Shown: positions 48,878-60,940, counted from the first letter of the stretch. The stretch: 64,000 nt of DNA from Gymnorhina tibicen (GCA_013399875.1 VXAZ01001706.1:249-64248), one strand, 5' to 3'. The notes: generated by a model from the sequence alone, not told the origin. Translations and numbers: made by a program.

Positions 48878-49603
48878 TCTAGAATATAAAGCCTTGCACT
48901 ACGAAATTTTCAGATTCTGTCTCCACTGAGCCAGAGCATATCACTTTCCTAAAACTGTGGGAAAAGCTGCTGAGGAGTATCCCTAACAGTTTGTCAGAGC
49001 AGGGTTTGATACTCCTTTAGATTAGGTCAAAATTCAGACCCAAAACTCCAGAGATGAAATTTTTTAAAAGTTAGAAAAAAGTTATCTTTATGCATAAGTG
49101 AGCCTTCATTGTTTGTTATCTTGAAAGATTCTTTACCAAAATAAAGCATTTCCCAGAATGGGAATGAATTTTTTCTTTTTCTTTTTCTCAAGGGTCAGTA
49201 AGGACACGAGTATAAAAACACATTGCCTGATCACTTAAAGTTCTTATATGTGCTACAATAGATGGAAAATGAGCTTCACCGACATATTTCCAAAATAAAT
49301 CGATTTTTCATTAATTTTTGGGAATAAACTAACCATGTCTAAACTGGGAGTAGGGTAAAAACACAACAAAATTTAAGACTGGATGAGAAACAGCCTCTTT
49401 TTTCCTAAAAGAATTGTGTTCACACAGTGTCATTTAGTACCTGTCATATATATATGTCCACATACACATACATATTCATGCATATTTTCTTTTCCAGAAC
49501 GACTGATACCACAAAACAGCCACCATTCCTAACAGAGACATGAGACATTTTAAGTTACAAGAAGATATTTTCAGACAGAAATGGTAAATAATATGAACTT
49601 TAC

Positions 49604-49826
49604 CATATCTGTGTCCTCCAACAATTATCTGGTCCAAAGAGTTGTCTGCATTCAAGAGGCTCATGTTGCCCCCTTGCTGGGGTGGTGGTGAGCCCTTGGC
49701 TAACCCGTTGGTAGATGGTGGAATGATGAACATTGCATCTTTCCTTAAAAATTTTCTGGACATGAGCAGCTGCTCGTGACAATCTTCCATATAGTGGAAA
49801 GTAAGGAAGGCAAGAGATTCAGCCAT
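49604..49826 (-). CDS. Possible exon of unknown gene
   Basis: The minus strand is open for 116 codons across 49476-49826. From ATG at 49826 (context TTTCCATGG) it encodes a peptide starting MAESLAFLTFHYMEDCHEQ and holding a NGLAKGSPPPQQGGNMSLL stretch and SLDQIIVGGHRYG, after which a good donor, ATATG|GTAAAG, falls at 49604/49603. An acceptor-like pyrimidine tract ending in TATTAG lies at 49834. The Ser/Pro/Gln/Gly stretch and acidic spacing look more like protein than the AT-rich frames nearby. I do not recognise the protein. A second frame (49600-49782, minus, HVQKIFKERCNVHHSTIYQRV) is also open over the same DNA and ends at the donor, so either or neither may be real. Confidence 0.2.
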
Positions 49827-49834
49827 GGAAACCC

Positions 49835-50375
49835 TAATACAGTTGTCAGAGAGGAGCTAATTTAACAAAACACTTCAAAAACACCTTCTTACATGGATCT
49901 AAAGCAAAATTTTCCAATGCAAACTGCGATACTTTTCTCTGAGGTGCCTTCAGGGCACTCAAATATTCTCTTTTGTCAATAGAGCCATGACAGAAGTAAT
50001 TTAAGAGGGGGAAAGAGGGCAAATTTTAACTGTCATAGGTATTTGTTAAGGAAGTACTTGTCTAAATCTTTAGTCGTGTGATTAGTCTCATTGATTGAAA
50101 ATAAAGGCTTATATAAAGCAGGATGAATTTCCTGCATCAGGTTGTTTTGTATGGGGCGGGAAAGGAATGAAAGTAAGTGCCAAAATACATGATATAAAAT
50201 AAAAGATAGAAACAGCAAAGAATTATGTAAATGTACGAAAAACATTGTTTGCAGGTGTTCAAATAAAGACAATACAAAGTTGTACCTAACTGCAATGCTT
50301 AGATACCCACCTTGTCATTCTAAGAGCCAGACTTAAACATGAAGTTTGCATCTACCTCCATTACTGGTTGCACAT
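49835..50375. other. Unique AT-rich sequence, no gene seen
   Basis: Nothing recognised between the possible exon and the LTR. A 79-codon minus frame at 50033-50272 has no features. Confidence 0.5.
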
Positions 50376-50382
50376 TTATCCC

Positions 50383-51039
50383 TGTTTGAGACAAAATTCA
50401 GAGGAACGTCCGAATTTGAACGTCCTCTCTTAGAAGGCAGGTTACAGCCACCCCTCCCCCACCAGGTTCGGGAAAGAAATATTCCTTGGAGGAAAGTGAA
50501 AGGGAATAAACTATTTATTTAACAAACACACAGGAAAAGAACAAAAATGCAAAAAAGCTAAATAATAAAACCTCTCGCTGTGGAGAGAAACCTGGGAAGA
50601 TTTTAAAGTCCTTTTTGGGTGTGGTCTCTCTCCTCCCCAGAGCTGGAGTTTGCCGTGGGGGGGCCCCCCGCCTGGCCGGTGTAAGGTCTCCCGGTTAGGG
50701 TCTCATGTTCTGGGGTTCTGCGGTTCTGAACAGTCCCAGAAGAAAAGAAGAAACCAAAGTCCCGGGAAAACAAAGGAGTTTACCTCTCTGTGTGTCTCTT
50801 TCAAGAAAAGGAACCAAGAGCTGGGAAAAAAGGAAGGGTGCTTCGTCTGCTCTTGCCGCTGCAGAAGCACACAGAGGAGTGGAGTAACCTTGGAGCACAA
50901 AACTGTTTTGAAAAGTGCGTCTGGCTTTTTTTCCTCTCTCTCGCACCCGGTTTTAAAGGCACAGAAAGGCACAGGATTCATGTCTGGGCATAGAGCAGGT
51001 GATAGGGGATATACATCATAAAGTCACCCCAAGACAACA
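50383..51039 (-). mobile_element. Solo LTR of an avian endogenous retrovirus
   Basis: Read on the minus strand, the 657-bp block starts TGTTGTCTTGGGGTGAC and ends TTTTGTCTCAAACA, that is with the TG...CA ends of LTRs. In minus-strand order it has a TTTAAAA TATA-like box (about 50952-50958) in front of a CCGGGTGCGAG start region, a G+C-rich middle with a run of seven G residues and six C residues (complement), and AATAAA signals near 50514-50519 and 50561-50570. No primer-binding site or polypurine tract adjoins the ends, and no viral coding sequence is near, so it is a solo LTR. I see no clean target duplication. Composition is sharply different from flanks, as expected of a later insertion. 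I recall a similar family from songbirds. Overlapping frames of 60-123 codons (50650-51021) are products of the G+C-rich LTR. Confidence 0.75.
50650..51021 (-). promoter_or_regulatory. LTR promoter region
   Basis: This is the 5' part (U3 and possible R) of the solo LTR, with the TTTAAAA box in minus orientation and a short G+C-rich leader after it. LTRs carry the promoter and polyadenylation signal of the retrovirus; a solo copy can act as a promoter for a nearby transcript. Whether it is active here cannot be seen. The promoter would fire toward the possible exon at 49.6 kb. Confidence 0.35.
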
Positions 51040-51044
51040 TTGTA

Positions 51045-53440
51045 GCTCATTAAATTTCTTTGGAAGGTTTCTCTTCTTAAATATGCTTTTTAAAATCTCA
51101 ACATGCTAGAAATTAAGGACTAAGTTACATGCGATGAAGGAAAATGTCCTTGAACACGGAAGTCATGGTTTAGCTATGAAAAATACTGGCGGGGAAAAAA
51201 AGGCTCAGCAGTGGCCATACAGATCTCAGAAGAGAAGCTTGAGCTGAGCCCTTGACCCACAATGTATAAATGTAACAGATGTCTAAGTACCATAATGCAG
51301 CTTTAATTAAACGTAGGCCAAAACCTTCTTGCTCTAAGCTCATGGGGATTATCACGGTAAGAACTTGGCCTTGTTCTGGCCAAATTTGCTGTGATCCAGA
51401 GGAAAGGCAGTAATGCTTTGTGTATTTTGATACCAGGGTGGAATAAAACAACCTATATTACATCCTCAGGTACAGATCATTTACCTGGGCACACCAGGTG
51501 AAATCCTTTTCCTATGCCTTACCACACCTTAGGTGATTTAGTACTCTAACCTCACTGGTAAACTTCTTTGAGATCTCTTGTTTCTAATAAAGTGTTGTGG
51601 TGCAATATACCACCTTGAATCTGGTTTATATTTTATATCCTCATTTGCATGTGTAAACAATCTCATTTGAAAAATCCTTAAAGACACGCAGTCATCTTTC
51701 TCAGTACTTAGAGAAGAATGCAAATAAACAAAATCGGGCTATTAAATTTTCTTGATTTGATATTGCAACTCTCTGGCCTTTTAATTGTATTTTAATGAAT
51801 TTAAATTTGACTAAATGTCAGGTTCAGAATGTGAATACTTTAATCACACTAAAAATTTATTCTGAATATGTTGTGCTACTGACTTGATGTAAATTTAATG
51901 TTAAATGGAACATATTATTGTCAGTTGAAGACTATGTGTTATCACTTAATTAGAGAAAATACAAAACAGAGCAAAAAACCCAATTTCTTGTAGAAATTAT
52001 TGTAGTACTATTCTTGTAGTATTCCTTTCTACCTTCAGATTCGAAAGCACCAAATGCAGCATTCACTTCATCTCCAAAAATAGCATTGCTCAAGAAATAA
52101 CAAAGGTCTTGTAACATCATAAATGCTATTTTTTTAACCTAAGAAAGAAAATTGACATTTCTTATTCTACCAGATAAGTGATATCATGTATATATCCCCA
52201 GTTTGTGAATCTTATCCATACTAGCCTGAAAGCCTAGCTAAAAGCTGTTTTTATTTTGTGACAATTTTTTTGAGTTTAAAACATGAATCAGAAGTCTTTA
52301 TTCATAAAAACTGCTGGTCTTTAAATCTTGATTCTTGCGCCTCAAATTTACTATAAACATATAAATGAGCTACAAATACATTCTGCATAATAATATGACA
52401 TTTATTGCAACTCCCTGCTACTAAACTCATAAATACATGTTAGACTTCAGAAGACACTGAACGTCTTAGCATAATTTGAAAAACATAAGGATCTCTATGA
52501 ATTTCATCTCACATTTTGTTTCTTTTATGCTACACAGAACAGTCTAAGTGCTGGTATTAATTTTCAATCATTCAGTTTATTCATTTATTATGAATTGTGA
52601 ACTCCTCAGGAACTTTAAAGGGTCCAGCCTTGTTGACTTCAGCTAAAGCTTTTCCTGCATCAGATTAGAAGATCATGCTTTCAGTGAGAGTCAGCTGATA
52701 ATAGGAAGTTTGCTTTCTGCTCCCGTCTGTCCCCATGAAGCCAACTCTTTAATCCAGTTTTCAGTACTGATTTCTACCCTTCCTAACAGCTGACGATATA
52801 TTTGTTTGTTTTGGAGAGTCTTTTGAGTTTATGTATGAGGGGAGGGAGTTAAAATTTAATTTTCTCTGCCTCCTACCCTATAATCTGTTTCTGACATATG
52901 TCTGTGTGGAGCTTGAGCTGAGCTCTCTTCTAGCTGTTTAGTGAATTATTATCCCATGATTACCAGTGAGCACAAAGTTTGTATTAGTAAAATATTATAG
53001 GTCACAATTCTGAAAAGGCTGAATGGCTTTGCCTAAGTGTTATAGCAAGCATATTTATTGATATCTATGTTATCTCCCAGACCTGAACGTGCACCACAAC
53101 TGTAGCAAACAACAAACCAACTGCTAAATGAAACACTTGAATGTGCCTGTATTATTTAATGTCTGGGGGAGCTTTCATAAATTTGACCTGTCTTGTTCAT
53201 TTAAAAAATGCACACTTATTAAAAATAGATATATTCCTTATCAGAATGAAATTCAGTCTCCTTGTAGAAATAATATATTAGAGAATTTTGCTCCTAATCT
53301 TTATGTCTGCCATTCAGAAAAAAAATGCCTTCCTACTGATACTCAGAACAATAATTGATTTTAATTTTTTTACTACAGATTTTATGCTGCAATCCAAACT
53401 CAAGTTTACATTTGCAGTCAAATATGAAAAGCATAATTGC
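51045..53440. other. Unique AT-rich sequence, no gene seen
   Basis: No repeat family or gene recognised. A 93-codon minus frame at 51170-51451 shows no domain. Confidence 0.5.
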
Positions 53441-53444
53441 TCTG

Positions 53445-53715
53445 AGAGTTATGTGCTAAATGAGGGGTATAAGCCAATTCACCTTCACAGAAGTGAATTT
53501 CTGAAAATGTCCGCCTCAGCAGAGCAACTTGCGTTGCATCTTGAGCTATGCTTGCCATTTGACGAGAACAAAACCAAGAGGAATTTATGCAAAGCAACAC
53601 TGACTGACTCTATATGCCAAATGGCACCGTTTAAAATGTATGTGTGCTACAGGCGCACTGCAGCAGACTCTAAGCTGCATCAGCTGATCATGCATAAACA
53701 GGAACCACAGTAAGC
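53445..53715. other. Higher-complexity block with long open frame, unknown
   Basis: A 141-codon plus-strand frame (53288-53713) ends here. Its second half is of balanced composition with motifs such as CAGCTGATCATGCATAAAC. The product has scattered Cys and no domain I know, and an antisense frame of 60 codons is also open. It may be conserved regulatory DNA or chance; I do not call a gene. Confidence 0.2.
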
Positions 53716-53719
53716 AGCT

Positions 53720-54940
53720 GCTGTCAGATCTAAACAATAGCATTTTGAGCAGTTTATTTAACTGAACTAATTCTACAGAGACAACAGGTTTCTTCCTATT
53801 GTTACAGACTAGCAGTGAAGCAGAACATCAGCATGTCGCTCGCTAAAGGGCTTGTTTGGTCTCTTTGTGTGGTATTTATAGCATGGTCTGGTTAGTGTCA
53901 GTCTTCGTGTTATTGGTATTCTCTTAAATGCTGAAATTTTATCCAGACTATTACTAATAAATCCAAATCTTCTCATAGAACCCATGTATATTTTCCAACA
54001 AGTCCTATGAAAACTTCTAAACCCCATTTAACTGTGTGGTTGTATTTCATTCCAACTCCTTTTGCACACTACAGTCCTTTTATTTTTATTCTTGATTTGA
54101 CTTCCATGGGGGGACTTAGCCTTTTATATACACATCTTTTACCATAATTTTGTTCCATAATTTTATTATTTATGACAGTCTTTGACATATAGAGAAAAAA
54201 GGTTCCTTGCATCAGCTATGAAGAAAAATGTAGGGATAAGCCGCCATGTTCTTATAAGCTTAAATAACATTTGGTATCATAACTGCATTGATAAAGAATT
54301 TTTTCTACTTTTAACATTCTTGTTTTTGGATAGAAACTATTTTACCTCAAACACAAGAAAAAGTTGAGGCACAGCCCAGTTAGATGTGGCAGAATTAGCT
54401 GTAAAAGCCACAGTCAGTTCCTGAACTGATCATAAAAAATGTTTTCAGCAAGCTTTTTTCCCCACTTCTGCCAGTAATTTATCAGCAAAGGGTTCTATTC
54501 TTCTCTTACCCACTAGGATGTATTCCCTATGGTCAGTACACTAATGCAAGTTAATAAATTGGCAGAACACCAGAATTTTTTGCACTTTTTTAAGCAAGGA
54601 AAATAGCACTGAATTTGTATGGACCCTCAACTAACAGGCTTCCCAATGACAACACTTTGATAAACTGTCATTTCTCTATGCAATTTTGATATATCATGGA
54701 CACAAATGATATTTTATAAAAGAACTTAACATCAAAAGAGTACTAACAAGAAATGAAATTAGACAAAAGAAATAAACAAATGTTGAAAAATACTAAAATA
54801 TAAAACTAAAGAGCATTTTCTGTCACAAAATTCCCTCCCTACTCACAAAACAAGATTTCAAGCGGTCAAACAGATTGATCGTTCACGACAAGAAAACGTC
54901 TGTTTTTCGCTGTGTTTCAGGAATGCCCAGAGTACACGAT
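53720..54940. other. Unique AT-rich sequence, no gene seen
   Basis: Nothing recognised. The frames at 53809-54027 (minus) and 54182-54367 (plus) have no features. Confidence 0.5.
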
Positions 54941-54943
54941 GAA

Positions 54944-54985
54944 ACAGGATGATAGCCCTGTGGCTGACAGGATGATAGCCCTGTG
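54944..54985 (+). repeat. 23-bp-period tandem duplication
   Basis: The 19-bp word beginning ACAGGATGAT and ending CCCTGTG occurs at 54944-54962 and 54967-54985 without change, separated by 4 bases. A hairpin starts at the end of the second copy (54983). The lack of changes suggests a recent duplication, perhaps by replication slippage at the hairpin. Confidence 0.9.
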
Positions 54986-55003
54986 CTTATCATTGATAAG
55001 CAC
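54983..55003. repeat. 9-bp-stem hairpin
   Basis: GTGCTTATC and its exact reverse complement flank the 3-base loop ATT. It overlaps the end of the tandem duplication by three bases. Confidence 0.85.
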
Positions 55004-55304
55004 AATGTGGGCTCAGCTTGGTATTACCTGTGTAGAGGTTCTGTAGATGGCTGAGATTGGAGAAGACCTTAGTGGAGATGGTGAGCTTTAGGCTCTCAGT
55101 TGTCCACAGGTGTTAAACAATTCACATGTTTCTCTACATGTCATAGTGCCTCCCACCAAGTCTGGACCAGCAGATGAAAAGCCGTGAGCTGAAACCGCCA
55201 GCAAGGATAGTGGGAGTCAACAAGGATTTCTGCACCCAAAACTACTCTGCTCTATTGGATTCAGCAGCCCAGGCCAGGACTCTCTCTATAATAGAGTAGA
55301 AACG

Positions 55305-55372
55305 TAAAATCATAAAATCATTAAGGTTAGAAAAGACTTGATTACTTTAAGTTTACTAACTACTCTGGGATT
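55305..55372 (-). mobile_element. Short CR1 3'-end fragment, minus strand
   Basis: AAATCATAAAATCATTAAGGTTAGAAAAGACTT is the complement of a CR1 3' terminus with its tail repeats (AATCAT units) decayed by transitions. Only about 70 bases are recognisable, with no coding sequence. Confidence 0.6.
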
Positions 55373-55374
55373 TC

Positions 55375-55895
55375 ATCTGTTTCTCAGCGTTCTATAGTGT
55401 GGCAGTTTCTGGCTCTTGAACATAAAAAGATATTGGTATGTAACCCCACTCAGGAGAATTTGTTATCCTTTCCCACAGTGTCGTCTGTTCTTGGTGAATA
55501 GCATCATACCTGTACTAAAATCCTATGGGCAGTTATAAATTTTATGTTTGCATTTAGTTTGGTTTTCTTCTGTATTTTTTTTTCCTAATTTAAAATACTT
55601 TAAAATCAATAGCATTACTCTCTCTTTCTTTTCCAGTTAGCTGCTGTAAGGAAAAAATTTCTTTTAGTCTGAAGATTATTATCTTCTTCAATTATCAGAT
55701 TCAGACTTCCTGAAAAATATGCAATCTTTCATTCTAAGAGTTCAATGTATCATTCTATTTAAATGCATAAAATACTAAAAATCTCCTAGTATTGATACAA
55801 AGTATTGCTTAGTGTTCTATATTCTCCTATAATAAAGATTTTATAATTCTCTTTCTTATAAATCAGTGAGAACTGTTCTGACAAAGAAAACAAAG
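55375..55895. other. Unique AT-rich sequence, no gene seen
   Basis: Nothing recognised. Confidence 0.5.
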
Positions 55896-55901
55896 TAAAA
55901 C

Positions 55902-55951
55902 AAAAAAACCAAAACCAAAACCAAAACCAAAACCAAAACCAAAACCAAAAC
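55902..55951 (+). repeat. (CCAAAA)n microsatellite
   Basis: Seven intact CCAAAA units in a row after an A-run, with no interruptions inside the array. The flanks are A-rich (ACAAAGAAAACAAAGTAAAACAA), so it may have grown from an A-rich tract. Confidence 0.9.
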
Positions 55952-55954
55952 AAG

Positions 55955-57215
55955 CCAGAACAAAAAAGTTCAATGAAAATATTTTATTATTCAACCTTAG
56001 TGATTTTGCCACTCTTTTTTTTCAACACCAAAGCTGAGTGCTGAGCACCTGGGATGGCTGTAAACTCTATGTGAATCTTCCCATTTTCTTTCGTGTGTTT
56101 GACATATATATTCACAGATATGCAGTCTGTATTCACATGTACATTCAGCTTCATTATTGACATATTCAGATTTCATTTTAAGTTCCTGTTTGATAAATTT
56201 TTTTTTTTTAAATTCCTTACGAATTCTGCCTCACACATATACAAAGAGGAATAGGAGGCATAAACCGGGCTTTATTTCTTAGCTCTGGCTGCACAGAGCA
56301 CAAGTGTGTGTGTAGGTGTTTGCTGGGGTTCCCAGGAGGCAGCTGCTGCAGGGCATGGTGGCTGTGTGTCACAGCCTGGGTCTGACCCAGGCGCTCCTGC
56401 CAGCAACAGAGGACCCAGCTCAAGGAGACACAGCACCAGGCATCAAACTGAAACCAAATTACATTTTGGCAGCCTTGCCTGAAGCTAAAGACTTCATTCA
56501 ACTCAATTGGAAGAGTTTTAGCAAAGTGACCATTGACCTACTTTTCTGTTTAGAAGTTCTGAATGTATATATGATGAATGTTTCTCAACCTTAATGTGCT
56601 TTGATATTAATAATAAGCACTCTAATTACAGATCTTTTTTAAGAAAGAGGCTTCTTGTTTCCCTTTTCTGAGGAAGGGCAGAGGCCAGCAAATGTAGAGG
56701 TAATGAGATAAATCTTATTTACTGTATATGTCTTCTCTCTTTAGAGAAGATACATTTGTAATGATGCAGCCCAGGTACAGGAACAAGCCCATAGCTCCTC
56801 TCAACCCATTCAGGTGTGTCAACCAGCAGGCAATTGTTGCGTCAGGTAGTGCAGTACATGGGATGGCAAAATTGAAAGCCGTGCATGTCACACACCCTGC
56901 CACTGAAAACAGTGTTTGTTGGATTAATACTGCTTTTTGCACTGGCATTACTACTGTCTGCAGCAATGCAAGTTTTCTGTCTTACTGATGGAGTCAGCTG
57001 AATTAGTCCAGCAGAATAACATGTTAACACCTCCATGTTCCTGCATGTCACGTGTGTTTGGGGCCATTAATACAGCTGTACACAGTGCAGATACAGCTTG
57101 AAATATTAGGATAGAGTCTATTAGCAGCAGAATGATACTAACAGGTTTTAATACCTTATTCTGGGCTTGTTTAAGAGAAGAGAAGAATATCTAATCTCAG
57201 TTAAAACCTAACCAG
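55955..57215. other. Unique sequence, no gene called
   Basis: A GC-richer patch at 56270-56500 has open frames on both strands (94 and 92 codons), and 56715-57050 is open in three frames. On the plus strand a good acceptor-like tract ending CTCTCTTTAG at 56745 and a CAG|GTGTGT donor-like site at 56812 bracket about 67 bases. I cannot identify a protein and the overlap of frames argues against a gene. Confidence 0.4.
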
Positions 57216-57219
57216 GAAT

Positions 57220-57370
57220 GGAAGAGTTGGCAGGATATTTCTGACTTTCACATAAGTCAAGAGGCTGAGGGGAGCACAGACCCTGGCAGAGCCTTGGAGC
57301 AATCTGCTCACTGGTGTGCAATAAAAACTGTTCTGCTCTCTCTAAGAGTGATCTCCTGCAAGTTATATTC
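57220..57370 (+). mobile_element. Possible degenerate LTR end
   Basis: The segment GAGGGGAGCACAGACCCTGG, followed by TGCTCACTGGTGTGCAATAAAAACTGTTCTGCTCTCTC, has the make-up of an LTR R/U5 region: an AATAAA signal followed within 20 bases by a CT-rich segment. I cannot assign a family or see the other end. It may be chance. Confidence 0.2.
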
Positions 57371-57374
57371 AATT

Positions 57375-60300
57375 GGAATTTAACCTCAGGACACTGAATC
57401 CAATAACTTCCTCCAAAAAAAGACACCAGGTAAATATAAAAAGCCAATATTCCAAGGTGAGCCATAAAAACGAATTTATATGCATTGAAGAGACAATAGG
57501 TAGATCCATGAAGACAGCACGTACAAGTACAAGCTCACTCCTACCCAAGTCAGGAGCTTGAGGCATAAAAACATGGTGCAACTCTAACAAACAGGTCAGG
57601 AAACAGCGTTCCCTGCAAGCCTGGTGCCACCTCCAAGGGGATGTATCCTGCCAATCAGCCAGGTGTCGTAACACAGTCAGATGTCCCTGCTGCTGCAGCA
57701 GTCCCTCTCCTGAGTCCAGACTCAACACTTGAGGCCTTTGGAGGTATCAGTCCATGTTCAATACACAGAAAAGACAGGCACCAAGTGTTCTCTATTTTTG
57801 GCAGGAAGATTACAGCCCAAACAAAACACTAATTAAAGGAATAACTGTTTTCTCAGGCTGCCTGACTAAACAGGAAAGCCAAAATATTTTCAGTTCAGGC
57901 CAAATTGGTATTTAATGGAAGAAAAAGAAAAAGCAAAATAAAATAGAGCCCCAGGTTAAAAAGACTGCTTTGTTGCTTCAAAATGAAATCTTTTACTTGA
58001 TTACTCCTTTAAGTTTCTGCATTATCTGTTTTAACTAGTGTTGGCAGCTTTGCACTAAAAATGCCTTTTTGGAAAAGGAAATTGTTTTTTAAAGAATTTT
58101 ATATTTGGTATTTTCTAAATCCTTTCCCTTTATTTCCTCTCTTAACTAGAACTGTTTGCAAGCATGATGCAAATTTCAGAATCATTTCTGTCACTTGACT
58201 GTCCTGTCAAAACTGTGTACTACTAAAAATAGGAGCTATTGCAAATTATAACAAGAAAATCATCCCAGAAGTTCTAAAGTACGTTTAAGTTTAAAGATGT
58301 GATACAATAATTTAAGCAGGTAATTATTTTTTATTAAGTATTCCTTTATAACAGTTTTTCCTAGTAGTGAATAATCTTTTATGTATTTTTACTGATATAA
58401 GTGTATGAGAGCTTTATTATTATAGTATTAGTCATATTTGGGGCTCTAGTTCATGTTTACTGAGAGAAGTGTGAGTTGTCCTACTAGCACTTCTGAGAAC
58501 AATTGTGAGTCTCCTGATGTAAAATATCTTAAAAAACACTACTCATTTGGTTTGATTTTGTTTTCTTATAATTTTCTTTGTCTTTTTGGAAGAATTTTTT
58601 TGTATATGTTTACCTTTTTACTTCTGAGCTTCTGAAGGGTGCTGTATTTCATTCTCCTATTTTTCTTCCCAGCAGTAAATGACAGAGCAGATCACGAGGC
58701 TCTGTACTTACTGTGGGAGCTTTTTAAAGAAAACTGATTACTTTATGACCAGAAATAAAATTATGAGTTGGAAGCACTGGAAACGCAACTCTCTGTGTTG
58801 CAATGTACTTACTGCATGGGAATATTTTCACTACAAAAAACACTGAGGTCTGAGGAATGACTTTTCATCTGTCTCAATTGCAGCTTTAACATTGCAACAA
58901 TGAACCATCTGCCTGGGTAAAAGAAGCTGTAGACACTAGTCAGGTTTTCCTACATTTGCCACTGTTGTCATCCTCAAAAACTTAAAAATTTGATGCAGGC
59001 CCCAAACATCAGATTAATGAAAAAAAGAAAAACATTGCTGTTGTCTGTTAGCACTATTTCACTTTTAGTTTATGCTTCCCTCTGTCTTCTGAGTCCCATA
59101 TCATGTGCATTAGTTTTTGCTTAACACTGCTGGGACTAAGAAATATTCCAATCTCTGACTTCAACAGAACTGAGTGCTTCTTAATTTAAGACTGATGATA
59201 AAAATTGGAAGAGCTTGTTATACAGCTCGTGTTTGGCTTTTTGATATTCTGGTGTTTGTATGATAAACGCTTAACAAAACAAATAAATGCACAGAATGTT
59301 ACTCCAGCTAATTCTGAACTAGAAAGTCATAGTAACTATCTAAGCACATATAAAAATATCTGAAACCAGAGTGATTTGTACTGCAACTTTATTATTTTTA
59401 TCTGAACACTGAGAGTCTGAGGTGATGGTGGTACATCCATACCAGGTGTTTGTCGGGTTATATTTAGGACAGAGTGCACTGAACTAATATATACATATAC
59501 GTGAAGCTTTATTTCACTTAATTTAAGTATCAACTATCTAGTGAATGTAGTGTAAAATTAAGAAAGAACAGACTGAAACTACATATTAACTGCCTGCAAT
59601 AACTAATGTGGCTGTTAAAAAAAACAACTTTATTTAAGACATGGCTTGATAATTTTGTCCTGTCTTGTAAGATCAAATTACGGGTTTTTTATATAGACCT
59701 TGGGGGAAAAGATCTGTGGGCTTCAGATGTGAATTTTGTATTTGGAAGAATTTATAAATTCAGATGCTTCCATGCTCACTAGAGTCCAGGGTCAGCACAA
59801 AAGGAGCATAATGGGTTTCACTTGGCATATGAAAAAAATATGAAAAGAATAGTTAACTATGACAATGATGATTTTCAATATCAATTAGAAAGTCTACTGG
59901 GAAGCTATTTAATATTAACAATTTTTTTAGAATAGATTTAAGTATTTCAAAAACAAAATGCAGGTGTAAGCAAACACTATCTTTGTCTATTGCTCCGTTT
60001 CACGTACCCATCAGCATAGCTTGTGAAGCAATGGTAAAAAGACAGGAGACATTTTTTGGGGGTTAATCCTATTGTTACTGTTGCTATTATTCATTATATT
60101 AATATATAATTGTAATACTATCTTATACATTATTATTAATATTCATACTACTAATAATAATTCCATCCTCTTCCTCTCTTCACAATTCCTTTGATTCCTA
60201 CTCTCTTCTCAGTTCCTTCCTTTCTCTTTTAAGCTCTTTTTCTTCCCCTTTGCTCTTGGTATCAGTAGCTGTGGGGAGAAGAGGAGGTGAGGCAGGCAAC

Positions 60301-60940
60301 AACCTGGGCTGTTGAAAGCTGCCCAGGGGGCTGCAGGGACCACCTCTGAGAGGCACCTCTGACTATCTCTGTAGATGAACTTATGGATTAAACACAGAGC
60401 CTTGAATACAACCTGCCAGTGAGTGGGTAGCAGTGGGAAAACCAAAAGTCCCTGCTCTCAGCGACTGTTCCAGGTGAGGCTGCAGGGCATTGTGGTCTGA
60501 AAGCGGTTTTGTACTCTTCAGTGTGTAATTGATGGCTGAGTCAGTGCAGCTCGACTGTCAGAGACCTTTTGCTTTTCTCTCTTGATTCTGAAAAACTGCA
60601 TATTCTCTGGATTGAAAGACTGCAGACTTTATCTGTAACAGTGAGATTGTTATCCTTCCCTACTGGTCTCTCCTCCAGCACAGCCTTTATCAGTTATTTA
60701 ATTGTATCTTGAATGCACTCTACCATAAAATTAAATAAGAAAAGAACTCTAAAAAAGGTGCATACTTAAAGCTAGCTGTTTAAATACCCTTAATATTACA
60801 GTGGATGTGGTAATAATGTGAGAAGTAAAAACATGAAATGCCATATTTGCACCACCTTTTACAATAGATATGTTATTTATAAACCATGAAATACTTGACT
60901 ATATACAATGCCATCCGATGCAAAATGCAGATTGTTAAAT
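57375..60940. other. Unique sequence, no gene seen
   Basis: The 57.4-57.8 kb part has a 119-codon minus frame (57369-57728) without any recognisable domain. A short GC-richer patch lies at 60270-60480. 60060-60165 is a TAATATT-rich low-complexity run. No repeat family was recognised. Confidence 0.45.

Noticed and set aside
50650..51021. Group of overlapping frames of 60-123 codons on both strands
   Set aside because: They fall inside the solo LTR and result from its G+C-rich composition.
53288..53713. 141-codon plus-strand frame
   Set aside because: The first half is AT-rich and hydrophobic, the second half has no recognisable domain. I list the second half only as a block of unknown nature.
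56715..57051. Three overlapping open frames and splice-like sites at 56745 and 56812
   Set aside because: The frames compete with each other, none is recognisable, and the bracketed 67 bases are too short to judge.
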